Shown here: positions 34,646-44,009 of the stretch, one piece after another
Position numbering within the stretch: position 1 is the stretch's first letter
How the letters are laid out: each line of letters starts with the position of its first letter
NCBI RefSeq assembly: GCF_013349955.1
Contig: NZ_JABVXC010000002.1
Span: forward strand, 273,614 to 337,613
Origin: Onishia taeanensis
GTDB lineage: Bacteria; Pseudomonadota; Gammaproteobacteria; Pseudomonadales; Halomonadaceae
Direction: 5' to 3'
DNA: 64,000 nt
Notes under the pieces: model-generated
Seen by the model: the letters and a program-made list of their open reading frames with translations, nothing else
Told to the model about the DNA's origin: nothing
Databases searched by the model: none
Position numbers and translations under genes: made by a program

Positions 34646-35510
34646 TATGGCGGGCCTTTCTCATCATCTTGGGCAACCGTCGGCGTGGTTTTCCGCTGGT
34701 TACCTGACCACCCGAGGCGCTATCGGGTTCATCACTCAACTCATCACGAAGCTCGTCGCGATGGTTGGCCATTAACGACTTGAGGGTCTCTTCAATGAAC
34801 GACGGCAAACGCCGGCGCGACATTAACGATACGCCTTCGAGAATCATATTCATGGCGATCAGGCGCTCTTCCGTGCGACGCTCGAGCTTCACGGCGATCG
34901 GCTTGAAAACCAGGTTTGCCAACACGATGCCGTAAAAGGTCGTCAGCAGTGCTACGGCCATGCGCTCACCGATAACGCCAATCTGTGCGGCATCCATCCC
35001 CTCCAGCATATTGACCAGCCCGACCAGGGTGCCAATCATGCCGAAGGCCGGCGCATAAAGCGCCATGGTGCGAAAGATCTGTGCTTCGGCTCGCTCGCGG
35101 GCTTTTAGGCGGGCGATCCGCCAGCTCAGCAAGTCAATGATTTCTTCTTCCCGGGTATTGTCGATCACCAACTGAATACCGGTGCGCATGAAAGGGTTGC
35201 GTAAGCTGTCCAGCCTTTTCTCGACCCCTCGTACATCGCCAGAAAACCATAGCTTTGCCAGCCCCACCAGCTCTTGAAGGTCTTCTTCAACGCGGCTGTT
35301 CTCGCGACGGAATACCAGCCCGACCAGCCGCACGACCCGCACCACCTCACGCAGGGGATAACTAATAAAAGTGGCGGCCAGCGTGCCGGTCAGCACGATG
35401 GCAAGCCCTGGTAGGTTGATAAAGCTCGAGGGTGCCTGGGCACTCAGCAGTAGCACACTTGCCAGCATCATCAAGCTGGCTGCAATACCAATCAGTGTGG
35501 AGGGGTTCAT
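34638..35510 (-). CDS. Second MotA-family stator protein (MotC/PomA-like)
   Basis: A 290-residue stator A subunit with four membrane segments: LIGIAASLMMLASVLLLSA near the N-terminus; INLPGLAIVLTGTLAATFI; MALYAPAFGMIGTLVGLVNML; and MAVALLTTFYGIVLANLVF. The LAPAFGMIGTLVGL-like motif places it nearer the PomA/MotC branch than the enteric MotA at 14.7 kb. The C-terminus has an extra basic tail (GKPRRRLPKMMRKARH). No sigma-28-type promoter is seen upstream on this strand, so its control may differ from motAB. Confidence 0.88.
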   Translation of the reverse strand: MNPSTLIGIAASLMMLASVLLLSAQAPSSFINLPGLAIVLTGTLAATFISYPLREVVRVVRLVGLVFRRENSRVEEDLQELVGLAKLWFSGDVRGVEKRLDSLRNPFMRTGIQLVIDNTREEEIIDLLSWRIARLKARERAEAQIFRTMALYAPAFGMIGTLVGLVNMLEGMDAAQIGVIGERMAVALLTTFYGIVLANLVFKPIAVKLERRTEERLIAMNMILEGVSLMSRRRLPSFIEETLKSLMANHRDELRDELSDEPDSASGGQVTSGKPRRRLPKMMRKARHNA

Positions 35511-35612
35511 GATCTGGATATCCGCCTGGGTCGCTGATAAGGAAAAGGAAAACCGGGAGAGCGTGGCATGGCTGGCAGCGTACTTGCCCTACAGGTGCCC
35601 GCCTGGGCTCGC

Positions 35613-35639
35613 TAAAGTTTCTGCATGGGCCGTCGATAA
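35613..35639 (+). promoter_or_regulatory. Sigma-28 (FliA) type promoter for flaG
   Basis: Reads TAAAGTTT (perfect -35), 11 bases, GTCGATAA (one mismatch). It lies 49 bases before the flaG ATG, in the divergent gap with the second stator operon. Confidence 0.85.
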
Positions 35640-35687
35640 CTGTCGTTGAGTAAAAAAACAACCTCAGTACATGAAGGGCTCACCAGC

Positions 35688-36080
35688 ATGACATCACCGA
35701 TCAATGAATCAGGCACTCTGCATGCAATGCCGGCGCTCCAAGAGCTCACGCCACGGCAACGCATCGACAGCGCTCTTGCGCAATTGCCAGCAGCCGGCGA
35801 ATCCGCCGCTGATGGGCGTGGTGCCTCAACGGCAAGTTCGTCTGCCGTCACCGGCTCGCCAGGTGCAGGCGAACTCGTTGCGCCTATCCAGCGTATCAAC
35901 GAGGTCATGCGCAGTTATGGGATCGAGTTTTCGCTCGATGAACATCCGTCTCGTGTGGTAACGCGAATCGTCGATCGCGTCAGCGGTGACGTCATTCGCC
36001 AGATCCCATCAGAAGAAGTGCTGCGAATCGCGAAGCAGCTTGACGAGCTTCAAGGCCGCCTGATCAGCTTCGAAGCTTGA
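35688..36080 (+). CDS. flaG: FlaG family flagellar protein
   Basis: FlaG proteins influence filament length and assembly; their exact role is unclear. The 130-residue product has an Ala/Ser-rich N-terminal half and the FlaG core YGIEFSLDEHPSRVVTRIVD followed by GDVIRQIPSEEVLRI. The start at 35688 (MTSPINES) is preferred: a TTG at 35646 in frame lies almost at the predicted transcription start. GAAGGG precedes the ATG at a slightly long distance. It is single, between the second stator pair and fliE. Confidence 0.9.
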   Translation: MTSPINESGTLHAMPALQELTPRQRIDSALAQLPAAGESAADGRGASTASSSAVTGSPGAGELVAPIQRINEVMRSYGIEFSLDEHPSRVVTRIVDRVSGDVIRQIPSEEVLRIAKQLDELQGRLISFEA

Positions 36081-36217
36081 GCAGGCTATATAAGCCCCAA
36101 GCGTCAACTTCCTGGTTCTGGCTTCTGGATGCTGCGACCAAAGGGCTTGCTGGCCCTCGGCATGGCAAGTAAGGCCTGCGATGCTGGAATGGCCAAAGCC
36201 CCCAGCCAGTCGGGAAA

Positions 36218-36247
36218 TAGCCCGTCAGGAATTAGCCCGTCAGAAAT
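36218..36247. repeat. Two tandem 15-bp repeats between flaG and fliE
   Basis: TAGCCCGTCAGGAAT is followed directly by TAGCCCGTCAGAAAT. The second GCCCGTC also pairs with GACGGGC at 36259-36265, so a hairpin is possible on the minus strand after fliE. The 242-base gap holds nothing else recognisable. Confidence 0.7.
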
Positions 36248-36322
36248 GTTCGCTGCAAGACGGGCATCTACGCCTACAACGTCAAACCTCGGGTCTACCG
36301 CACGTCATGCCAGCAGGCCTTA

Positions 36323-36652
36323 CTAGACCTGCATATTCATCACGTCCTTATAGGCGGTAACGAGGCGGTTGCGAACCTGCACGCCCATTTCGAACGCCAC
36401 ACTGGCTTTCTGCATGTCGACCATCACGTCATTCAAAGCGACATCGCTGTCCCCTGACAGGAAGGCGGTGCGCTGGCCGGCCGCCGTCTGCTGCATCTCG
36501 TTGATGCGCTGCAGCGATGAGCTGAGCTCATCGGCAAAGCCCCCCTGCCCTACCGATGTGGACACGGACTGCCCCTTGAGCTGCTCGCCGCTGGCCTGAG
36601 CGGAAAGGCTCTGCATCTGCTGGAGCGCCGACTGAATCGAAGGAGAACTCAT
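36323..36652 (-). CDS. fliE: Hook-basal body protein FliE
   Basis: FliE joins the MS ring to the rod and is needed to start export. The 109-residue product ends with the conserved helix VALNDVMVDMQKASVAFEMGV, then QVRNRLVTAYKDVMNMQV. The start at 36652 (MSSPSIQSAL) gives the enteric length and has GAGG 8 bases upstream; the frame is open to 36712. As in E. coli it is alone on its strand and divergent from fliF. Confidence 0.95.
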   Translation of the reverse strand: MSSPSIQSALQQMQSLSAQASGEQLKGQSVSTSVGQGGFADELSSSLQRINEMQQTAAGQRTAFLSGDSDVALNDVMVDMQKASVAFEMGVQVRNRLVTAYKDVMNMQV

Positions 36653-36788
36653 GGGCTTAGCCTCATCGTGGGAGTAGTGGGTGAAGCCTAGCAGGAACTC
36701 TTGGCACCCCATTCAGCCAATTGGCGACAAAACCGCAGGCTTTTCTGACCTTTGTCGTTGCCGCAGCTAAGGATAATAGCGTTCATCA

Positions 36789-36905
36789 CAGTACTAACCA
36801 AAACGGCACTGACCCACTTGCGCTGGCAGACACGGTCCTGATGGAAGCAGTACCGACGGAAACAGTACTGATTAGACGTAGCACTGCCCGAACTAGTACC
36901 GCCCG
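36789..36905. repeat. Degenerate CAGTAC repeat cluster between fliE and fliF
   Basis: CAGTAC occurs at 36789, 36848 and 36863, with related AGCACTGCC and TAGTACCGCCCGA just after. From about 36847 the sequence looks like a worn 15-18-bp repeat (GCAGTACCGACGGAA, ACAGTACTGATTAGACGT, AGCACTGCCCGAACT, AGTACCGCCCGACTCGG). It occupies the divergent control region of fliE and fliFGHIJK, where FlhDC would be expected to act. No protein can be assigned. Confidence 0.55.
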
Positions 36906-37006
36906 ACTCGGGACGGACACCCGCGATGAACGGATGTTGACATGTCTTCTGCCCACACCTTTGAGCACATCACGACACGCACTGCCGATCGCTGCCGGAG
37001 GCTTTC

Positions 37007-38794
37007 ATGAGCAACGGGGCCACGGCCACCGATTCTGCACGCCAGGGCAATGCGTCCTCTGCCAGCGCACAGCGCGGGGCGGCACAACCAGCTTTCGATC
37101 GAATCAAGGATCAATTGAAGCGCAACCCCATGTTGCCACTGCTGATTGCACTGGCGGCGGTGATTGCGATAGTGATCGCCCTGCTGATGTGGGCTCAATC
37201 ACCGGACTACCGGGTGCTTTATAGCAATTTGAGCGAAGCAGACGGTGGCCGCATCATCAACGAACTCGACAGCCGCCAGGTGCCCTATCAGTTTGCTGCT
37301 GGGGGCAGTGCCTTGCTGGTGCCGAGCGACAAAGTCAACACGTTGCGCCTCCAACTGGCCGAGCAAGGGCTTCCCCAGGGCGGCAATGTCGGCTTCGAGA
37401 TCATGGACGACCAGGCCTTCGGCATCAGTCAATTTGCCGAACAGGTCAATTTCCAGCGCGGGTTGGAAGGCGAACTCGCAAGCTCAATGGAAGCCCTGGG
37501 CCCCGTATCCAAGGCCCGCATCCATTTAGCAATGGCCCAACCTTCGGTATTCGTTCGCGAAGAAAAACCCGCCAAGGCGTCCGTCGTTTTGACCCTGCAG
37601 CCCGGCAGGGTCTTGGGTGAGGGGCAGATCAACGCCATCACTCACATGGTGTCCAGCAGCGTTCCTGATCTGGCTTTAGAAAATGTGACCGTTGTCGATC
37701 AGAACGGTCGCCTGCTTTCACAACCGGACGGGGCCAGTAGCGGTCTCAACGGCACGCAGCTGGATTACGTCGCCGAGGTAGAAAACTCTTACCAGCGGCG
37801 CATAGAAAACATTCTCAAGCCCATTCTGGGCGACCAGAACATCCATGCTCAGGTGACCGCGCAGGTCGATTTCTCACGTCGTGAGGAAACGGCTGAACGC
37901 TATGGCCCCAACCAGGACCCCAATCAAGCCGCCATCAGAAGTTCACAGGTCAGTGGCACCTATTCGGGTGGTAATGAGCTAGCTCAAGGGGTGCCTGGGG
38001 CACTCACCAATACGCCACCGGGCGCTGCCGCCTCGCCGATCGATCAGGCCAACGCGGATGCCGGTGCTGGCGGAAACGATGGCGCCAACGGCAATGGTGA
38101 AGACGATGGCGGCGAACCGCCAAGTCGCTTGAGTCAAGACAACGTCATCAATTACGAAGTCGATCGTAACGTTACCCATATCCAGTATCAGCGCGGTGAT
38201 ATCGAACGCCTGACCGCCGCGGTCGTGGTCAACTACCGCGAGCAGATGAATGACGAAGGCCAGATGGAAATGGTCGCGCTGGACGATGCCGAGATCGCCC
38301 AAATAGAGCGCCTGGTGCGACAAGCCATCGGTTTCTCGCAAGGCCGTGGCGATGCGATCGAAATCGTCAACAGCCCGTTCACTGGCCAGGATGACAACAC
38401 GGTCGAACTGGCGTGGTGGCAACAGTCTGACGTCCAGCAAATGGCCTTCAAGCTGGGACGCTACCTGCTGGTGGGTCTTGCCATCCTGCTGCTGTATCTC
38501 TTGATACTGCGCCCGCTGATCAAGCGCTATACCGAGCAGCCAAGCCTGCCTGGTGCCGGCCAGGTGTCTAGCTCCGGCCAGACCATCAGCACCTCGGTCG
38601 GCCAGGACGGTGATGAAAGTAATGCCAACAGTGTCGCAGGCGATGAAGGCCCGGCGGAGACCTATACAGCGCCCAGACGACCGCGCAAGTCCGCGACCTA
38701 CGAGCAAAACCTTCAAGATCTTCGTGAGATGGCGCAGGAAGATCCCCGCATGGTCGCGATGATCGCACGCAGCTGGATGAACAAAGATGAGTAA
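37007..38794 (+). CDS. fliF: Flagellar MS-ring protein FliF
   Basis: FliF forms the membrane MS ring, the base for the rod and C ring. The 595-residue protein has membrane helices at about 45-65 (LLIALAAVIAIVIALLMWA) and about 480-505 (LLVGLAILLLYLLILRPLI). Between them lie the YscJ-type ring-building motifs (YRVLYSNLSEADGGRI, GLPQGGNVGFEIMD) and a Gly/Asn-rich low-complexity stretch (about 330-370). The cytoplasmic tail that binds FliG ends MVAMIARSWMNKDE. GGAGG lies 5 bases before the ATG. It overlaps fliG by 8 bases and starts the fliFGHIJK operon. Confidence 0.97.
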   Translation: MSNGATATDSARQGNASSASAQRGAAQPAFDRIKDQLKRNPMLPLLIALAAVIAIVIALLMWAQSPDYRVLYSNLSEADGGRIINELDSRQVPYQFAAGGSALLVPSDKVNTLRLQLAEQGLPQGGNVGFEIMDDQAFGISQFAEQVNFQRGLEGELASSMEALGPVSKARIHLAMAQPSVFVREEKPAKASVVLTLQPGRVLGEGQINAITHMVSSSVPDLALENVTVVDQNGRLLSQPDGASSGLNGTQLDYVAEVENSYQRRIENILKPILGDQNIHAQVTAQVDFSRREETAERYGPNQDPNQAAIRSSQVSGTYSGGNELAQGVPGALTNTPPGAAASPIDQANADAGAGGNDGANGNGEDDGGEPPSRLSQDNVINYEVDRNVTHIQYQRGDIERLTAAVVVNYREQMNDEGQMEMVALDDAEIAQIERLVRQAIGFSQGRGDAIEIVNSPFTGQDDNTVELAWWQQSDVQQMAFKLGRYLLVGLAILLLYLLILRPLIKRYTEQPSLPGAGQVSSSGQTISTSVGQDGDESNANSVAGDEGPAETYTAPRRPRKSATYEQNLQDLREMAQEDPRMVAMIARSWMNKDE

Positions 38795-39794
38795 AGACGC
38801 GAGCAAGCTCAGTGGCGCCCGTAAAAGCGCCATCCTGATGTTGTCACTGGATGAAGACAGTGCCGCCGAGGTCTTCAAGTTTTATTCGGCGCAAGAGGTC
38901 CAGAACATCAGTCAGCAGATGGCTGAACTCGGCCAGATCTCACATGAAGATATGCGTGTGGTACTCAATGAGTTCCGTCGGGAGATCGACGAATACGCCT
39001 CTATCAACGTCAACTCCAGCGATCATATCCGCTCCGTCCTGACCAAGGCACTGGGCAGCGAGCGCGCAACGAGCCTGATCGAGGATGTACTCGAATCCAA
39101 GGGCGCGAGCTCTGGCATAGATGCACTGAACCTGATGGAAGCCTCGGTCGTGTGCGAAATGATTCGCGACGAACATCCGCAGATCATTGCCACCATCCTT
39201 GTGCATCTGGAGCGCAACCAGGCCGCCGATATTCTGGAGCTGCTCGATGACAAATTGCGTAATGATGTGGTCCTGCGCATCGCCACTTTCAGCGGCGTGC
39301 AGCCGGCAGCACTGCAGGAACTGACCGAAGTACTTGGCAACATGCTGGACGGTCAGAACCTCAAGCGCAGCAAGATGGGCGGCGTAAGAACGGCCGCCGA
39401 GATCCTCAACCTGATGAACTCCAGCCAGGAAGAGACCGTTATCGAAACCGTACGGGCTCACAGCGAAGACCTTGCTCAGCGCATCATCGACGAAATGTTC
39501 CTGTTCGAGAACCTGGAAGATATCGACGACCGCGGCATTCAGATGCTGCTCAAGGAGATCGAGACCAACTCCCTGGTGGTGGCACTGAAGGGGGCGCCAG
39601 ACACCCTGATGGAGAAATTCATGCGCAACATGTCGCAGCGAGCTGCCCAGCTGCTGCGTGAAGACATGGAAGCGCGTGGCCCGATTCGCCTGTCCCAGGT
39701 AGAAGCCGAACAGAAGTCCATTCTGCAAGTCGTCAGGCGCCTCGCCGATAGCGGCGAAGTGGTACTGAGCGGAGGAGACGACAGCTATGTCTGA
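38787..39794 (+). CDS. fliG: Flagellar motor switch protein FliG
   Basis: FliG carries torque between stators and rotor. The 335-residue protein has the N-terminal FliF-binding domain (KSAILMLSLDEDSAAEVFKF), the EHPQ motif in RDEHPQIIATILVHL, and the C-terminal charged helix facing the stator (VALKGAPDTLMEKFMRNMSQ, RAAQLLREDMEARGPI). The length is normal. Both ends overlap neighbours by 8 bases, so translation with fliF and fliH is coupled. Confidence 0.97.
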   Translation: MSKDASKLSGARKSAILMLSLDEDSAAEVFKFYSAQEVQNISQQMAELGQISHEDMRVVLNEFRREIDEYASINVNSSDHIRSVLTKALGSERATSLIEDVLESKGASSGIDALNLMEASVVCEMIRDEHPQIIATILVHLERNQAADILELLDDKLRNDVVLRIATFSGVQPAALQELTEVLGNMLDGQNLKRSKMGGVRTAAEILNLMNSSQEETVIETVRAHSEDLAQRIIDEMFLFENLEDIDDRGIQMLLKEIETNSLVVALKGAPDTLMEKFMRNMSQRAAQLLREDMEARGPIRLSQVEAEQKSILQVVRRLADSGEVVLSGGDDSYV

Positions 39795-40560
39795 TCCTGA
39801 CGGCCGCTGGAATGACCAATGGCGCCCCTGGCAAATGGACGAGCTCAAGGAACGTGCACGCAGCGCTCCTGCTGCACATCCTGCCGACCTGGAGCGCCAA
39901 GCCAGAATCCGGCGTCGCGCTCAGGAGCATCAGGCGGCTCTTGAGGCCGAACGGCAGCGGATACACGACGAAGCACGCGATAAAGGCTACCAGGATGGCT
40001 TCGAAGCAGGGCGCAAGGAAGGACACGAAGAGGGGCTGAAACAAGGCCGCGCTAAAGGCGAAGAAGAATTACGCCAGAAGACGCAAGACACCATTGCCCC
40101 TCTGCAACCACTCGCTGCCCGTTTCGGCGAAGCCATTGCCCAACTGGATGACGAGATCGCCGATGCGCTGGTCAACCTGGCCATTGCGACGGGACGTCAA
40201 CTGGCGGGGGATGCCCTCAAGGCAAGCCCCGAGCAGATTCTGGACATTGTGCGTGAACTGATTCATGTCGAGCCGGCGCTGTCCGGTAAGCCAAGACTCT
40301 GGTTGCATCCAGAGGATATGACCATCGTGGAAGAGCAGCTTGGCCACGAGATCGAAAGTGCAGGCTGGCAGCTACAACCGGACGACCAGCTCAGCCGTGG
40401 TGGATGTAGGGTCACGAGCCAGAGCGGCGAACTGGATGCCAGTTGGGAATCGCGCTTCGAGGCCATCTCTGACCAGGTACGCCACCGGTTACCTGCTCAC
40501 TCAGCAGTCTCTCAAGAGCAAGAGCAAGAGCAAGAGCAAGACCAGGAGACCAAAGCATGA
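39787..40560 (+). CDS. fliH: Flagellar export ATPase regulator FliH
   Basis: FliH holds the export ATPase FliI and ties it to the C ring. The 257-residue protein has a charged helical N-terminal half with glycine-spaced repeats typical of FliH ([20 protein letters not shown]), and a C-terminal domain ([39 protein letters not shown]). The extreme C-terminus is a Glu-Gln repeat encoded by CAAGAG hexamers and is unusual. It overlaps fliG by 8 bases and fliI by 4. Confidence 0.94.
   Translation: MSDPDGRWNDQWRPWQMDELKERARSAPAAHPADLERQARIRRRAQEHQAALEAERQRIHDEARDKGYQDGFEAGRKEGHEEGLKQGRAKGEEELRQKTQDTIAPLQPLAARFGEAIAQLDDEIADALVNLAIATGRQLAGDALKASPEQILDIVRELIHVEPALSGKPRLWLHPEDMTIVEEQLGHEIESAGWQLQPDDQLSRGGCRVTSQSGELDASWESRFEAISDQVRHRLPAHSAVSQEQEQEQEQDQETKA
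40513..40536 (+). repeat. Four tandem CAAGAG hexamers at the end of fliH
   Basis: CAAGAG is repeated four times, followed by CAAGAC, encoding Gln-Glu pairs. The unit is a multiple of three, so copy change would alter length and not frame. The fliI start lies 20 bases downstream. Confidence 0.95.
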
Positions 40561-41951
40561 ATGCCGCCGAGCGCGCGACCACACACCAGACCCACTGGCG
40601 AGAAACCCTCGACCGGGTCATGGCGCGCGTTGAAGCATTGCCTAGCTACCGGGCCAGCGGCCGGATCACTCGTGCGACGGGGCTGGTGCTCGAAGCCGTA
40701 GGGCTTCGGGTGCCGCTGGGAAGCGCCTGTCGTATCGAGCTGAGTGCGGACAGCACCCATGCCAAGGCGCGCTACGCCGAAGCCGAGGTAGTGGGTTTTT
40801 CCGGCGAAAAACTGTTCCTGATGCCTCTCGCCGAGATCAGCGGCCTGACGCCAGGTGCCCGCGTCCTTCCTCTCGGCGATGGCGGAGCACAAACTGCCCG
40901 GCGTTTCCCGTTGGGGGCATCCTTGCTCGGACGAGTCGTCGATGGCAACGGCAAGCCTCTAGACGGTGCAAGATCATTACAGGACGTTCCCCATGCACCA
41001 CTGGCCACGCCGCCACTGAACCCGCTGGCACGTGCGCCGATAGAGAAACAGATCGATGTCGGCATCCGCGCCATCAATGCGCTATTAAGCGTTGGCCGCG
41101 GTCAGCGTATGGGGCTTTTTGCCGGCTCAGGCGTCGGCAAGTCGGTGCTGCTTGGGATGATGGCCCGTTACACCAAGGCCGACGTGATTGTCGTGGGGCT
41201 GATTGGCGAACGTGGCCGAGAGGTACAAGATTTCATCGACAACATCCTCGGTGAAGAAGGGCGCAAGCGGTCCGTGGTCGTGGCGGCGCCTGCCGACACT
41301 TCTCCTCTGCAACGTCTGCAGGGTGCCTCCTATGCCACTCGCCTTGCAGAAGGCTTTCGCGATGAAGGCAAGAATGTGCTGCTGATCATGGACTCGCTGA
41401 CACGCTATGCCATGGCACAGCGTGAAATTGCCTTGGCGATCGGTGAGCCCCCCGCGACCAAAGGCTATCCCGCTTCGGTGTTCGCCAAACTGCCCGGGCT
41501 GGTCGAGCGTGCAGGCAATGGCGAAAAGGGTGGCGGATCGATCACTGCCTTTTATACGGTCTTGACCGAAGGCGATGATCAACAAGACCCTATCGCCGAT
41601 TCGGCGCGTGCCATCTTGGATGGCCATATCGTGCTGTCACGCGCGCTAGCCGAATCAGGCCACTACCCCGCTATCGACATCGAAGCATCGATCAGTCGCG
41701 CGATGGGGGCCATCACGGATCATGCACAGCAGCAGCAGGCACGGCTTTTCAAGCAGCATTTTTCACGCTATCAGCGCAACCGCGACCTGATCAGCGTTGG
41801 CGCTTATAGCCCCGGTCATGACCCACAGCTTGATCAGGCAGTTCAGCTATTCCCACACCTGGAACACTTCCTGCAGCAGCAAATTGAAGAACGTACCGAC
41901 GTGGCAGAAGCCAAGCAGTCCTTATCGGCTATCGTTGGAGGTGGAAGATGA
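40557..41951 (+). CDS. fliI: Flagellum-specific export ATPase FliI
   Basis: FliI is the hexameric ATPase that aids unfolding and entry of export substrates, related to F1-beta. The 464-residue protein has Walker [16 protein letters not shown], Walker [19 protein letters not shown], and the conserved [16 protein letters not shown] and [18 protein letters not shown]. Length is normal. It overlaps fliH and fliJ by 4 bases each. Confidence 0.98.
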   Translation: MNAAERATTHQTHWRETLDRVMARVEALPSYRASGRITRATGLVLEAVGLRVPLGSACRIELSADSTHAKARYAEAEVVGFSGEKLFLMPLAEISGLTPGARVLPLGDGGAQTARRFPLGASLLGRVVDGNGKPLDGARSLQDVPHAPLATPPLNPLARAPIEKQIDVGIRAINALLSVGRGQRMGLFAGSGVGKSVLLGMMARYTKADVIVVGLIGERGREVQDFIDNILGEEGRKRSVVVAAPADTSPLQRLQGASYATRLAEGFRDEGKNVLLIMDSLTRYAMAQREIALAIGEPPATKGYPASVFAKLPGLVERAGNGEKGGGSITAFYTVLTEGDDQQDPIADSARAILDGHIVLSRALAESGHYPAIDIEASISRAMGAITDHAQQQQARLFKQHFSRYQRNRDLISVGAYSPGHDPQLDQAVQLFPHLEHFLQQQIEERTDVAEAKQSLSAIVGGGR

Positions 41952-42406
41952 GTGCATCCTTACCGCTCGATACCCTGACAGAGCTGGCCAGAGAGGCTCG
42001 AGATGCAGCCGGCCAGACGCTGGCCAACGAACGACGCTCCCAGCAGCAGGCTGCGACACAATTGGACACCCTGCGACGCTACCGGCTTGAGTACGCCACT
42101 CGTCTGCAGAATGCCATGCATAACGGCATAGACCCGGCGACGCTGCACAACTATCAGCAGTTCCTGGCCTCCCTCGATGCCGCCGTAGACCGAGCTCGCG
42201 CGGCGCTCGAGGATCACTCGCAACGTGTCGAAGGCTGTCAGCAGCATTGGCGGGAAGAGCAGAAGCGCTTGACGTCCTACGATACCTTGGCGAATCGCCG
42301 CCAGGAAAAGGCGCGGCGTCTAGAGCAACGCCAGGAACAACGCCACAACGATGAAATGAGCAGCAATAGCCTGTTGCGTCGCACACCCGATGATCGGGGC
42401 CTCTAG
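41948..42406 (+). CDS. fliJ: Flagellar export chaperone FliJ
   Basis: FliJ is a coiled-coil protein in the centre of the FliI ring that also recycles chaperones. The 152-residue product is helical and rich in Arg, Gln and Glu ([34 protein letters not shown]) with no other domain. Name rests on size, coiled coil and the fliI-fliJ-fliK order. Start overlaps the fliI stop (ATGA). Confidence 0.93.
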   Translation: MSASLPLDTLTELAREARDAAGQTLANERRSQQQAATQLDTLRRYRLEYATRLQNAMHNGIDPATLHNYQQFLASLDAAVDRARAALEDHSQRVEGCQQHWREEQKRLTSYDTLANRRQEKARRLEQRQEQRHNDEMSSNSLLRRTPDDRGL

Positions 42407-42414
42407 GAGATTAC

Positions 42415-43827
42415 ATGGATATCATGGACGTAATGTCAGCCCCTTCATCCTCGAGCAAAGCCACTGGGCGGCAGGCCAACGGGGCACAGCAAGGCACCAC
42501 TCAGGACTTTGGGGCGCTGCTGTCTCAACGCCAGACCCGCGCCGACGGCAAACAGGACGCTTCCTCGCCTCAGGCCTTGCCGGCATCGCAAGACACATCG
42601 CTAGCGCGCCTTAAGCAAGCGGTTGCGGCGCTGAGTCCAGAGCAGCTAAGTGCCTTGAAAGACCAACTTCAGCAATCCCCTGCTCAGGATGCCCTCAGCG
42701 CTTCACAACGAGAGGCACTGGCCGCCCTTCTCGATGGTGAGCCTCTGGGCGAGAAAGCTGCCCAAGACCTGAGCAAGGTCCTGTCAGCACTTGAGTCATT
42801 GCCAAACAACGGCCAGCAGAGCCCGACTTCAGACCCGGATAGCTCTCAGACCTGGGTGAGTGACGTCGACACGGATGGAACCGACCCATCCGTAGCGAGC
42901 GGCATCGCACCTGATGCGACGCCAAGCACCGACATCAAGGATGGCCCCCTGGGCCTGTCCGTGATTGCCGCGCGAATGAATCTCATCGACCAGGCTGGCA
43001 GTTCCAGTAATGGCAACAAATTAGCGCTGGCAGGCCAAGCCGCGGCGAATGGTGACGGCCGCCGAGATCAGACGACTCTCAGTCAGCCTGCACTCAATGC
43101 AGCAGATTGGCTCAACCGTAATGCGATGGCCCAGGCAGTCGGTGATTCCGCCGCGACCGCTGCCAACCGTCAAAGCATGCCAGGAATCGTCACCTCGGAT
43201 AGCGCGGCAGCCGCCCTGATGGCAGATGGCGCCGATGCTCGCAGCGCCGCCTTCACGCCTTCATCCGCTAGCTCGGATATGCTGGCGGCGCTTTCATCTG
43301 GAGACCGTCTTAGCGGCATGGCCGGTGCAGGGGCCAACTCGGCATCCGTCAGCACATCTGCCCAGGCCCAGGTCGGCAGCGGGGCCTTGACCGCCCCGGT
43401 CGCCAGTCAGCAATGGCAGCAGCAACTGGGCCAGCAACTGCTTGGCATGACCCAGCGCGGTGACCAGCAGATGGAGTTAAAGCTTCACCCTGCCGACCTA
43501 GGCCCCCTGTCCGTCAGTCTCAAAGTCGCGGAACATGGTGGTGCCCAAGCCCAGTTCCTGTCGGCTCACGCCCAGGTTCGCAACGCCCTTGAGCAAGCCA
43601 TTCCTCAACTGAGAGAAGCACTGGCACAGCAGGGCATCACCCTTGGCGACACCTCGGTAGGACACCAGGCATCCGGCCAGCATTCCCAGGAACAGGGCCT
43701 TGCGGGTCGTCAGTCACAGGGAACTGGCATCATCGGTGAAAATGATGAAGGTGGGGTGGACCCGCGCTCAATGCTGAGCCCATCAGCCACCAGCCTGATA
43801 GATGGGCGCGTGGATCTGTATGCGTGA
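42415..43827 (+). CDS. fliK: Flagellar hook-length control protein FliK
   Basis: FliK measures hook length and triggers the FlhB switch. The 470-residue protein has a long Ala/Ser/Gln/Asp-rich N-terminal part and the conserved C-terminal switch domain: MELKLHPADLGPLSVSLKVA, QAQFLSAHAQVRNALEQAIP and LREALAQQGITLGDTSVG. AGGAG lies 5 bases before ATG 42415; later in-frame ATGs exist within seven codons. It ends the fliFGHIJK operon, with a terminator about 95 bases on. A second FliK-like gene is at 17.4 kb. Confidence 0.94.
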   Translation: MDIMDVMSAPSSSSKATGRQANGAQQGTTQDFGALLSQRQTRADGKQDASSPQALPASQDTSLARLKQAVAALSPEQLSALKDQLQQSPAQDALSASQREALAALLDGEPLGEKAAQDLSKVLSALESLPNNGQQSPTSDPDSSQTWVSDVDTDGTDPSVASGIAPDATPSTDIKDGPLGLSVIAARMNLIDQAGSSSNGNKLALAGQAAANGDGRRDQTTLSQPALNAADWLNRNAMAQAVGDSAATAANRQSMPGIVTSDSAAAALMADGADARSAAFTPSSASSDMLAALSSGDRLSGMAGAGANSASVSTSAQAQVGSGALTAPVASQQWQQQLGQQLLGMTQRGDQQMELKLHPADLGPLSVSLKVAEHGGAQAQFLSAHAQVRNALEQAIPQLREALAQQGITLGDTSVGHQASGQHSQEQGLAGRQSQGTGIIGENDEGGVDPRSMLSPSATSLIDGRVDLYA

Positions 43828-43922
43828 CGGCAATATACGCCTGCGTGGCCAGTTCCACATCGTCTCGTCTTCTCCAGCTGGTAAATGAGTGACCAGTGAC
43901 AAAATCGTGAGTTGAGTGCTTT

Positions 43923-43949
43923 ACGGTGGCCTATTCGCGCCACCGTTTT
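43923..43949 (+). terminator. Intrinsic terminator after fliK
   Basis: Perfect 8-bp stem ACGGTGGC/GCCACCGT with an 8-base loop followed by TTTA. It separates fliFGHIJK from fliLMNOPQR. Confidence 0.8.
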
Positions 43950-44009
43950 ATCTCTTTAGCCCGCATACTCCCTAGCCAAAGGGCATCAACTACGACAATG
44001 GCGGAATAA

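Noticed and set aside
36721..37224. 167-residue plus-strand frame across the fliE-fliF gap
   Set aside because: It runs out of frame deep into fliF, and its first part is the degenerate CAGTAC repeats of a control region.
38940..39848. 302-residue minus-strand frame opposite fliG
   Set aside because: Antisense shadow of a certain gene in high-GC DNA, His/Gln-rich with no known domain.
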